A DNA stretch of 5,999 bases, from contig CACXNN010000195.1 in NCBI GenBank assembly GCA_902768995.1, positions 1 to 5,999 on the forward strand, given 5' to 3'. Made by a program: the position numbers and the translations under genes. Numbering within the stretch: position 1 is the stretch's first letter; each line of letters starts with the position of its first letter. The notes under the pieces are model-generated. The model was given only the letters and a program-made list of their open reading frames with translations, did no database searches and was not told where the DNA came from. Below are positions 1 to 5,451 of this stretch, one piece after another. The stretch is from an uncultured Eubacteriales bacterium. GTDB lineage: Bacteria > Bacillota > Clostridia > Christensenellales > CAG-138.

Positions 1-1
1 A

Positions 2-1623
2 GCAAAAAAAGGCAGCGTAAACCTGCCGGAAGCGATGGCGGGCGAAAGCGGTGCGCAGCGTGTTGCGAAGTACACGGTGCCGATGGCTTGCGGACTTGCC
101 TACAACTACGCGGCGAAGGCCGTAGACGACGAACTGCTCTCCATCCTAAAGGAGCTTGCCCAGGAGGCGCAGCTGGAGGAGAAGTACGCCGCGCTGTACA
201 ACGGCGAAATGATCAATACCGGTGAAAAGCGCCTGGTGCTGCACCAGCTGACAAGAGGCCAGCTGGGAGATGCCGTGGTCGTGGACGGCGTGGACAAGCG
301 CGCATTCTATGCCGGCGAGCAGAAAAAAGCGGCTGAGTTTGCCCAAAAGGTCCATGCGGGAGAGATCGCCAACGCCGACGGTGAGAAGTTCACGACCGTC
401 GTGCAGATCGGCATCGGCGGAAGCGACCTGGGCCCCCGCGCCATGTATCTGGCGCTGGAAAACTGGGCCAAGGAGAACGGCGCATGCCGGCTCGAAGCCC
501 GTTTTATCAGCAACGTGGACCCCGACGACGCAGCGAACGTGCTCAAATCCATTGATCTACCCCACAGCCTGTTCGTGCTGGTCTCGAAGTCCGGCACCAC
601 CCTTGAAACGCTGACCAACGAAACCTTTGTCAAGAACGCGCTGAGAGACGCGGGGCTGGACCCCTCCAAACACATGGTCGCCGTCACCAGCGAGACTTCG
701 CCGCTGGCAAAGTCCGATGAATACCTGGCAGCGTTTTTCATGGACGACTTCATCGGCGGGCGCTATTCCTCCACTTCCTGTGTCGGCGGCGTGGTGCTGT
801 CGCTGGCGTTCGGTCCCGAAGTGTTCGCACGCTTCCTGGCCGGGGCCCATGCGGCGGATCTGACGGCAAAGGAGAGCGACCCCTTGAAGAATCCCTCTAT
901 GCTGGACGCGCTGATCGGCGTATACGAGCGCAACGTGCTGGGCTATCCGGTCACCGCCGTGCTGCCCTATTCGCAAGCGCTCAGCCGCTTCCCTGCGCAC
1001 CTGCAGCAGCTCGATATGGAGTCCAACGGCAAGCACGTCAACCGCTTCGGCGCGCCGGTCGCTTATCCCACCGGACCTGTCATCTTCGGCGAACCGGGCA
1101 CCAACGGCCAGCATTCGTTCTATCAGCTCCTGCATCAGGGCACGGACGTCGTTCCGCTGCAGTTCGTCGGCTTCCGCAAGAATCAGGCGGGCATGGACGC
1201 GGACATTCAGGGCAGCACCAGCCAGCAAAAGCTGTGCGCCAACGTGGCCGCGCAGATCATGGCTTTTGCCTGCGGCAAGCAGGACAAGGATCCCAACAAG
1301 AGCTTTGAAGCCAGCAAAAGCTGTGCGCCAACGTGGCCGCGCAGATCATGGCTTTTGCCTGCGGCAAGCAGGACAAGGATCCCAACAAGAGCTTTGAGGG
1401 CGGTCGTCCCTCCAGCATCATCATCGGTGAACAGCTTACGCCGGAATCCCTCGGCGCGCTGCTGGCGCACTTTGAGAATAAGGTGATGTTCCAGGGCTTC
1501 TGCTGGAACGTGAACAGCTTCGACCAGGAGGGCGTGCAGTTGGGCAAAGTGCTGGCCAAGCGCGTGCTGGCACACGAAACGGACGGTGCGCTGAAGGCCT
1601 ACGGCGAACTGCTGGACATCTGA
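2..1623 (+). pseudogene. pgi: Glucose-6-phosphate isomerase, 5'-partial, frame broken by an 89-bp tandem duplication
   Basis: This cytoplasmic enzyme interconverts glucose-6-phosphate and fructose-6-phosphate in glycolysis. The frame is open from the left edge, so the true start lies outside; the ATG at 35 is internal or an alternative start. Counting from that ATG, visible motifs are GIGGSDLGP (126-134), SKSGTT (184-189), PGI signature 1 FIGGRYSSTS (239-248), ESNGK (329-333) and GEPGTNGQH (352-360, catalytic Glu353), with His367 in LLHQGT. Native sequence runs to residue 425. The duplication then shifts the frame and 58 foreign residues follow to the stop at 1484-1486. The native C-terminus continues in another frame from the second repeat copy to the stop at 1621-1623. 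It holds signature 2 (FDQEGVQLGK) and the catalytic lysine codon at 1546-1548, so the truncated product should be inactive. Removing one 89-bp copy restores one frame of at least 510 residues, normal for the family. The identity is very secure. Whether the break is real or an assembly error is not known. Confidence 0.93.
1220..1397. repeat. Exact 89-bp tandem duplication inside pgi
   Basis: Copy 1 is 1220-1308 and copy 2 is 1309-1397. I compared them base by base and found no difference; identity stops at both outer borders. Since 89 is not a multiple of three, the duplication shifts the reading frame by 2. The repeated segment encodes the stretch from SQQKLCANV to NKSF. Perfect identity implies a very recent event or an assembly artefact. 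Confidence 0.97.
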
Positions 1624-1652
1624 TCCGTTCCTCGCCCCGATGTTTCCGATCC

Positions 1653-1681
1653 AAAACGCTCCCGTCTGGGGAGCGTTTTTT
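1653..1681 (+). terminator. Intrinsic terminator of pgi
   Basis: An 11-bp perfect stem (AAAACGCTCCC at 1653-1663 with GGGAGCGTTTT at 1669-1679) closes a 5-nt loop. A run of six T ends at 1681. It lies 30 nt after the native pgi stop codon, as expected for the end of that transcript. The A-rich 5' flank could also allow weak function on the other strand. Confidence 0.88.
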
Positions 1682-1708
1682 CGATATGACCTGTGCTGCG
1701 GCGAAAAG

Positions 1709-1725
1709 GGCCTCCCCGGCGGGAT
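1709..1725 (-). repeat. Short repeat resembling a tRNA 3' end
   Basis: These 17 bases match 1942-1958, the acceptor end and T-stem start of the tRNA-Arg remnant, at 16 of 17 positions, in the same orientation. Similarity stops after the GGGAT at 1721-1725, so this is at most a decayed fragment, not a tRNA. It may be a remnant of earlier recombination at the tRNA site. Chance similarity in GC-rich DNA is possible. Confidence 0.4.
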
Positions 1726-1789
1726 CCTCACACTCGCCTGCGGGCTCGCTCAGTGCCCGGCTCTGTAAAAGACTATCTTCAGGCAAAAT

Positions 1790-1898
1790 GCCCCCGCAAG
1801 GGGGCGGGATTCGACCTGCGCTGCGGCGCAGGCCCTGGGTTCGGCTCTTGGGCCCCACTGGGGCCCAATTCACTCCCGAACCCGTTCGAATCCCTGCC
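1790..1898. repeat. Multi-branch palindromic element, possible structured RNA or tRNA-derived repeat
   Basis: Base pairing can be followed by eye. A free hairpin lies at 1790-1805 (GCCCCC, GCAA loop, GGGGGC). An outer stem pairs 1806-1814 with 1886-1894 (GGGATTCGA with TCGAATCCC). Inside it sit a hairpin at 1815-1832 (CCTGCGC, TGCG loop, GCGCAGG) and an 8-bp stem pairing 1837-1844 with 1876-1883 (GGGTTCGG with CCGAACCC). The latter encloses a 9-bp hairpin at 1848-1868 (TTGGGCCCC, ACT loop). Together this makes a compact three-way junction of about 90 nt with some 33 Watson-Crick pairs. The outer arms resemble tRNA T-arm plus acceptor sequence in opposite orientations. A terminator follows directly on the plus strand. 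I do not recognise a named RNA family; an intergenic palindromic repeat is equally possible. Confidence 0.6.
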
Positions 1899-1905
1899 GG
1901 GGAGC

Positions 1906-1941
1906 AAAAAAACAGGGCCCCATGCGGGGCCCTGCTTTTTT
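1906..1941. terminator. Strong bidirectional intrinsic terminator
   Basis: A 9-bp GC-rich stem (CAGGGCCCC at 1913-1921 with GGGGCCCTG at 1926-1934, loop ATGC) is flanked by seven A (1906-1912) and six T (1936-1941). It therefore has a U-tract on either strand. On the minus strand it follows immediately after the CCA end of the tRNA-Arg remnant and was probably that tRNA's terminator. On the plus strand it would end any transcript of the palindromic element at 1790-1898. Confidence 0.85.
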
Positions 1942-1985
1942 GGCCTCTCCGGCGGGATTCGAACCCACGGCCTTCCGCTTAGGAG
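1941..1985 (-). pseudogene. tRNA-Arg(CCU) 3' part, 5' half missing (att-site-like remnant)
   Basis: On the minus strand this reads as the 3' part of a tRNA. It has an encoded CCA (1941-1943), discriminator G (1944), the 3' acceptor strand CGGAGAG (1945-1951), a 5-bp T-stem with one G-U pair and the TTCGAAT loop (1952-1968), a 5-nt variable loop, the 3' anticodon strand GCGGA (1974-1978) and the loop CTCCTAA (1979-1985) with anticodon CCU. Beyond 1985 the sequence no longer matches: no proper partner for the anticodon stem, no D-arm and no 5' acceptor strand, only AT-rich DNA. A tRNA cut at the anticodon loop with its 3' end kept is the usual footprint of tyrosine-recombinase integration, where the intact tRNA is rebuilt at the other end of the element. 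No integrase is present in the window. Rearrangement or misassembly are alternatives. Confidence 0.8.
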
Positions 1986-2080
1986 CGGTTGACTAAAGCG
2001 TGATAATAGGTATATATAGTAAAAAAACCCCCTTATTTAGGTATTTTTTTGAGCCGCCAAAAAGCTAATATGTATATATC

Positions 2081-2123
2081 AAGTGCAACATTCTAATAGA
2101 AATGTGGTAAAAATGTTGCACTT
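2081..2123. repeat. 12-bp perfect inverted repeat, with a further copy of its core at 2562-2571
   Basis: AAGTGCAACATT (2081-2092) pairs with AATGTTGCACTT (2112-2123) across a 19-nt loop, and Ts continue to 2126, so it may act as a weak terminator on the plus strand. The core TGCAACATTC (2084-2093) recurs inverted as GAATGTTGCA at 2562-2571, six bases after the stop of the 2134-2556 frame. These could be ends of a 488-bp insertion-sequence remnant, but I see no target-site duplication. Confidence 0.5.
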
Positions 2124-2167
2124 TTTCTGATGAATGAGTCTATTACATCGGCCTTTTTCTTGTTCAT
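2093..2167 (-). CDS. Possible 24-residue small ORF
   Basis: An ATG at 2165-2167 is preceded on the minus strand by AAGGTG, five bases upstream, a fair ribosome binding site. The frame encodes a short basic peptide beginning MNKKKADVID and stops at TAG (2093-2095), inside the loop of the inverted repeat. If the TAG is ignored, the frame continues for about 20 codons to a second stop. It could be the start of a degraded mobile-element gene, a leader peptide or chance. No family is recognised. Confidence 0.2.
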   Translation of the reverse strand: MNKKKADVIDSFIRKSATFLPHFY

Positions 2168-2556
2168 GCCCTCACCTTAGTTCTTATGTTCATGGGCAGA
2201 TGATAGGTTCCGAACGCTTTCGATGCTTTCGATTAACAAAGATAAAACAAACAAGACACAGGAACACTTGCAAAAGCATTGAGCAAGGCGTCGCGAGGCC
2301 GACGTGGAACATGGAGACCGGCACTTCACGGCTCATCAGAAAGGCGACCGGGATACGTACCCGGCTGGACTGGGCCGAAATCACCCGGCAGATCCAGTCC
2401 CTGTGCCAGCGGATCAAGCGCTTCCAGCGCATCCAGCGAGACACGCCTCGCCTGCTGAACCTTCTCAAAACGGAGCTCCGGGCAAAGCATGCGTTCAAGC
2501 ATCCGATCAAAGAACAGCAAAAACAACGAACTCGCACCTATGATCTGGAACGATAA
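2134..2556 (+). CDS. Unrecognised reading frame, probably a gene remnant
   Basis: The frame opens at ATG 2134, directly after two stop codons, and ends at TAA 2554-2556. The first third (to about 2285) is AT-rich and does not look coding. From about 2290 the frame has strongly GC-rich third positions and a basic, probably helical protein rich in Arg, Lys and Gln, for example LDWAEITRQIQSL followed by QRIKRFQRIQRDTPRLLNLL. An internal ATG at 2311 with GAGG 12 bases upstream is an alternative start giving 81 residues. It may be the C-terminal tail of a truncated mobile-element protein fused to unrelated DNA. I cannot assign it to any family, and the antisense frames remain possible alternatives. 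Confidence 0.3.
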   Translation: MSLLHRPFSCSCPHLSSYVHGQMIGSERFRCFRLTKIKQTRHRNTCKSIEQGVARPTWNMETGTSRLIRKATGIRTRLDWAEITRQIQSLCQRIKRFQRIQRDTPRLLNLLKTELRAKHAFKHPIKEQQKQRTRTYDLER

Positions 2557-2627
2557 AAAGGGAATGTTGCAAAATCTCAAAACAGTGAAAGCTCTCGGAA
2601 AGGATTCTCGGGAGATTTTTGCTGTAG

Positions 2628-2657
2628 TAGACAAATACTATTTCACTATATTATAAC
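2628..2657 (+). promoter_or_regulatory. Possible sigma-A-type promoter
   Basis: TAGACA (2628-2633) and TATAAC (2652-2657) each match five of six consensus bases, 18 bp apart, in an AT-rich context. It would drive the hairpin and the 6-codon frame downstream. The perfect hairpin begins immediately after the -10 box, so a normal start point would fall inside its 5' arm. This weakens the case. Confidence 0.3.
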
Positions 2658-2683
2658 CATCAGCCGGGAGGACCCGGCTGATG
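2658..2683. repeat. Perfect 11-bp GC-rich hairpin
   Basis: CATCAGCCGGG (2658-2668) pairs with CCCGGCTGATG (2673-2683) across the tetraloop AGGA. Neither strand has a clear U-tract; the minus strand continues into GTTATAATATAG. It could serve as a weak terminator or 3' stabiliser for iolD, which ends 64 bases away, or as a leader structure for plus-strand transcripts. A smaller hairpin (GCAAAC at 2694-2699 with GTTTGC at 2705-2710) lies next to it and buries the ribosome binding site. Confidence 0.6.
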
Positions 2684-2699
2684 AACTTGCGATGCAAAC

Positions 2700-2733
2700 A
2701 GGAGGTTTGCCTATGGTGTTATCCTTAGTCTGA
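2700..2733 (+). promoter_or_regulatory. Strong ribosome binding site followed by a 6-codon frame (MVLSLV)
   Basis: AGGAGG at 2700-2705 is spaced 7 nt from ATG at 2713-2715. The frame reads MVLSLV and stops at TGA 2731-2733, only 13 bases from the 3' end of the oppositely oriented iolD. The site lies within a short hairpin (2694-2710). It is either the first codons of a gene cut away by rearrangement or a leader peptide whose downstream gene is missing. Confidence 0.4.
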
Positions 2734-2746
2734 GAGCAACGCTGAA

Positions 2747-4619
2747 TCAATACTTCTTCGCATCCTTCACATGAAGGAGGTGGTCCTCATAGGCGGCTAG
2801 GTTCCGAGGGTTCTCGGAGACCTCCGTGTCGCCCACGCGCCACCAGGAGCCGTAGCCCTCGGTCATGGACTTGGGCAGGACCCGGATGTCGAACACCACG
2901 GGCACGCCCTCTATGGTCTTGGCCTCCTTGAGAGCTGCGTACAGCTCCTGGAGAGAACGGATGGTATATGCTTTGCAACCGTAGCCCTCGGCGATCTTGG
3001 CGAAATTCACCGGCATGAAGGAGCCGGAGTGCTCCCCGTCCTCGCCCCGGAAACGGAGCTCGGTGCACAAGGTATCGTTGCCATGGCCCACCTGCAGGTT
3101 GTTGATGCAGCCGAAGGAGGCGTTGTTGAACACGCAGACGTTGATCTTCTTGTGCTCCTGGACCGCGGTCAAGAGCTCGGAGTGGAGCATGATGAAGCTG
3201 CCGTCGCCCACCATGGCGTACACGTCCCGATCGCCGATGGCGTACTTGACGCCCAATATGTATCCACGCCCCGGGCGCACCACATACGCTGCATGTCGCC
3301 AGGCAGCGAGCCGGAGGAGCCGATAGCCACGTCCTCGGGGTCGATGGCGAAGTTGATGGCGCCCAGCACCGTGGTCTGAGTGAGGCAGGCGTCCAGGTCT
3401 TTAGCGAACCGGTCCGCAGAGGCGGCGTTGGCATCGTTGACCTCGGGCACGTAGCCCTCCTTGTACTCGATGTGCTGCAACCGGTGGAGCTCCCTGGCCC
3501 AGCGGTCCCGGGCCGTTTCGATCTCGCCCGTAAAGGAGCTTGGTAGCCCCTGAGCTCCTTGAGTAGCGCCGGCAGGGCCCGCTTTGCATCGGCGATGACG
3601 GGCACCGCATCCAGCTTCAAGGCCTGGAACTCGGACACGTTGATGTTGACGAACTTGGCGTCCTCCCGGAACAGCCACTTGGAGGAGGTGGTGAAGTCGG
3701 TATAGCGGGTACCTACGCCAATGATCACGTCCGCTTCCTTGGCGATCTCGTTGGCCGCGGAGCAGCCCGTGACACCGATGCCGCCCAGGTTCAGGGGGTG
3801 ATCGTATACGATGGCGCTCTTGCCCGCCTGGGTCTCAGCGAAGGGGATGCCCGTGGCTTCAGCAAAGGCTTTGAATTCCTCATGGGCTTCGCTATAACGG
3901 ACGCCGCCGCCGCAGATCAGCAGGGGCTTTTTCGCGGCGCGAATGACCGCCGCAGCCTCCGCCAGGGCCTCCGCCTCCGGCAACCGCCGGGCCAGGCGAT
4001 GGACCCGCTTCTGGAAGAAGGACTCGGGGTAGTCGTATGCTTCGCCCTCCACGTCCTGGGGGATAGCCAGGCACACCGCGCCGGTGTTGGCTGGGTCCGT
4101 CAGCACCCGGAAGGCGGAGAGGAGAGCGCTCATGAGCTGCTCGGGGCGGACGATGCGGTCCCAATAGCGGCAGACGGCTCGAAAGGCGTCGTTGGTGGAG
4201 ATGGACAGGTCGTGGATCTGCTCGATCTGCTGCAGCACCGGGTCCGGCTGGCGGCAGGCGTACACGTCGCCGGGCAGGATCAGCACCGGGATATTGTTGG
4301 CGGTGGCGGTGGCGGCAGCGGTGACCATGTTGGCGGCGCCGGGGCCTACGGAGGAGGTCACGGCGATGATCTTTTTGCGCTTCATCTGCTTGGCGAAAGC
4401 CACGGCGGTATGGGCCATGCCCTGCTCGTTCTTGCCCTGCCAGACCTTCAGGCGGCAGGTCTCCTGCCGCAGCGCCTGCCCCAGGCCCACCACGTTGCCG
4501 TGGCCGGGCAGCATGATGACACCTTCCACGAAGGGGTGCTCCACGCCGTCATAGGCGATGTATTGGTTCTCCAGAAAACGTACCAGGGCCTGGGCCATGG
4601 TCAAGCGAACGGTCTTCAT
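2747..4619 (-). pseudogene. iolD: 3D-(3,5/4)-trihydroxycyclohexane-1,2-dione hydrolase, two lesions
   Basis: IolD is a thiamine-diphosphate enzyme of myo-inositol breakdown that opens the ring of the trione made by IolE to give 5-deoxy-D-glucuronate. The start at 4619 follows AGGAGGG. Residues 63-70 (KNEQGMAH) carry the ThDP-activating glutamate at 65; SSVGPGAAN and RQPDPVLQQ are family-typical. The native frame runs for about 361 residues and is lost near 3532-3534, where one base seems missing from a short A/T run. A second frame (TGEIETARDRW up to ARGVDTY) then holds until about 3257. There about 49 nt seem deleted, removing the conserved tract between DTY and LGVKYA. A third frame carries the ThDP/Mg motif, VGDGS (GDG at 3200-3208) to NN (3122-3127), and the intact end (KDAKKY). 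Restored length would be about 640 residues, as in Bacillus IolD. As written, translation from 4619 gives 610 residues with about 249 foreign ones, stopping at 2787-2789. Confidence 0.92.
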
Positions 4620-4623
4620 GCTT

Positions 4624-4630
4624 CCCTCCT
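4624..4630 (-). promoter_or_regulatory. Ribosome binding site of iolD
   Basis: AGGAGGG on the minus strand lies 4 nt before the ATG at 4617-4619. It fixes the iolD start there, although the frame stays open further upstream inside iolB (to 4763). The first residues from this start (MKTVRLTMAQAL) align with known IolD N-termini. Confidence 0.85.
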
Positions 4631-4642
4631 GATGAAATGAGA

Positions 4643-5434
4643 TTAGTCTTTGAAAATGTGATCGTTGGCGTCCGGCTTCCAGAGCCAGGCGTGCTCGGGA
4701 TCGTCGATGCGGGTCTTCTGCCAGGGGTCGCCGGGAAGATGCCGGATGCCCCAGGCGTAGCACATGGCGTAGCCCGGCGCGGCCACCTGGGAATGGAACC
4801 CATGGTTGATGACGGCGAGGCCGTTGTGATGGGTCTCGTATATCTGGCCGTTAGCAAAGCCGGCACCGAAGCCCTGGGGATAGTCGAACCGATAGAAGTA
4901 CACCTCCGGCTGGGGGTGATGATGGGGCGGATAGGAGGACCACTTGCCGGGGAAGTTGAGGACCTCGCCCAGGACCATGTTGGAGAAGGGCGCGTTCTCG
5001 TAGTCGAAGAAGGTCTTGATCTCCCGGCGCATGGCGCCCATGAGCTCCCCGTTGGCCCCGGCGTGCTGGACCTGGACCGTCTCGGGGGTGTAGAGCACGG
5101 GCTCGTAGTCCCGCTCGTTGACGGTCTGCTGGATGAACAGCTCCGCGTGGGATTTGGCGATCAGGCTGATTTTGGTCCGCCGAGGGGCCAGCAGGCAATA
5201 GGCCTCGTGGCGGAAGCAGTCGGGACGTTCGATCAGGACCGTTTTCTCCCCGTAGGTCAGCTCCGCGGTACCTTCGAACAGCAGCACGGCGGTCTCCTTT
5301 TCAGGCTCGTAAATGGCGTAGGCGTCGCCCGGCTCCAGCACCAGCAGTCCCACGTCCATCTGGGTCCCCAGATCGTCCGCCGCGGCGTCGATATACACGT
5401 TGTAGCCGCGATGCAGCTCTTTGTCGAAATACAT
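4643..5434 (-). CDS. iolB: 5-deoxy-glucuronate isomerase
   Basis: IolB converts 5-deoxy-D-glucuronate, the product of IolD, into 2-deoxy-5-keto-D-gluconate for the IolC kinase. The protein has 263 residues, close to the family's usual length, and belongs to the KduI/IolB bicupin family. The hallmark is GKWSSYPPHHHPQPE (163-177) in the second cupin half, where the histidine cluster 171-173 and Glu177 are likely metal ligands. NHGFHSQVAAPGY (210-222) carries a further histidine ligand, and the C-terminus DPEHAWLWKP is typical of IolB. The start follows AGGAGGT (5438-5444) with only 3 bases between. It lies 17 nt after iolE and 23 nt before iolD on the minus strand, so the three are surely co-transcribed. 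The frame is intact, unlike that of iolD. KduI, the related pectin-pathway isomerase, is unlikely because of the flanking iolE and iolD. Confidence 0.94.
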   Translation of the reverse strand: MYFDKELHRGYNVYIDAAADDLGTQMDVGLLVLEPGDAYAIYEPEKETAVLLFEGTAELTYGEKTVLIERPDCFRHEAYCLLAPRRTKISLIAKSHAELFIQQTVNERDYEPVLYTPETVQVQHAGANGELMGAMRREIKTFFDYENAPFSNMVLGEVLNFPGKWSSYPPHHHPQPEVYFYRFDYPQGFGAGFANGQIYETHHNGLAVINHGFHSQVAAPGYAMCYAWGIRHLPGDPWQKTRIDDPEHAWLWKPDANDHIFKD

Positions 5435-5437
5435 ATG

Positions 5438-5444
5438 ACCTCCT
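5438..5444 (-). promoter_or_regulatory. Ribosome binding site of iolB
   Basis: AGGAGGT, a full match to the anti-Shine-Dalgarno sequence, ends 3 nt before the ATG at 5432-5434. The spacing is short but the site supports this start. It lies inside the 17-nt gap after the iolE stop. Confidence 0.8.
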
Positions 5445-5451
5445 AGCCCGG

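Larger units (their letters stand above)
1986..2746. other. Gene-poor patchwork between the tRNA remnant and iolD, probable mobile-element debris
   Basis: No recognisable gene fills this stretch. It begins AT-rich (1990-2290, with several TATATA and homopolymer runs), becomes GC-rich with coding-like base use (about 2290-2490), turns AT-rich again up to about 2655, and ends with hairpins and a ribosome binding site that leads nowhere. Such abrupt shifts, the tRNA scar on its left and the inverted repeats inside suggest fused remnants of an integrated element. No integrase, transposase or relaxase motif could be recognised. Confidence 0.5.

Noticed and set aside
557..1228. Minus-strand frame of 223 codons inside pgi
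   Set aside because: Antisense shadow in GC-rich coding DNA; pgi on the other strand is unambiguous.
1436..1873. Minus-strand frame of 145 codons spanning the pgi end and spacer
   Set aside because: It crosses the pgi C-terminus, terminator and palindrome, with Arg/Pro/Ala-rich low-information sequence and no start signal.
1790..1905. A complete second tRNA gene in the palindromic region
   Set aside because: The T-arm-like pieces do not form a T stem in context (CCCG before TTCGAAT does not pair with CCCTG), and there is no D-arm or anticodon arm.
1790..1941. A CRISPR array
   Set aside because: The repeats are inverted, unequal and few, with no regular spacers.
1686..1992. Two overlapping plus-strand frames of about 98 codons after pgi
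   Set aside because: They run through hairpins, a terminator and the tRNA remnant; the residues reflect palindromic GC-rich DNA.
2026..2052. Possible terminator in the A-run/T-run pair after the tRNA remnant
   Set aside because: Only about three GC-containing pairs can form (ACC with GGT) and the A/T arms are out of register.
2190..2634. Minus-strand frames overlapping the unrecognised plus-strand frame
   Set aside because: The third-position GC pattern favours the plus strand in 2290-2490, and no motif is recognisable on the minus strand; still not fully excluded.
3798..4640. Long plus-strand frame (280 codons) opposite iolD
   Set aside because: It is the antisense shadow of a clearly recognisable iolD; its Gly/Val/His-rich product resembles no family.
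4637..5446. Long plus-strand frame (269 codons) opposite iolB
   Set aside because: It mirrors iolB almost end to end; iolB has family motifs and a ribosome binding site, while this frame has neither.
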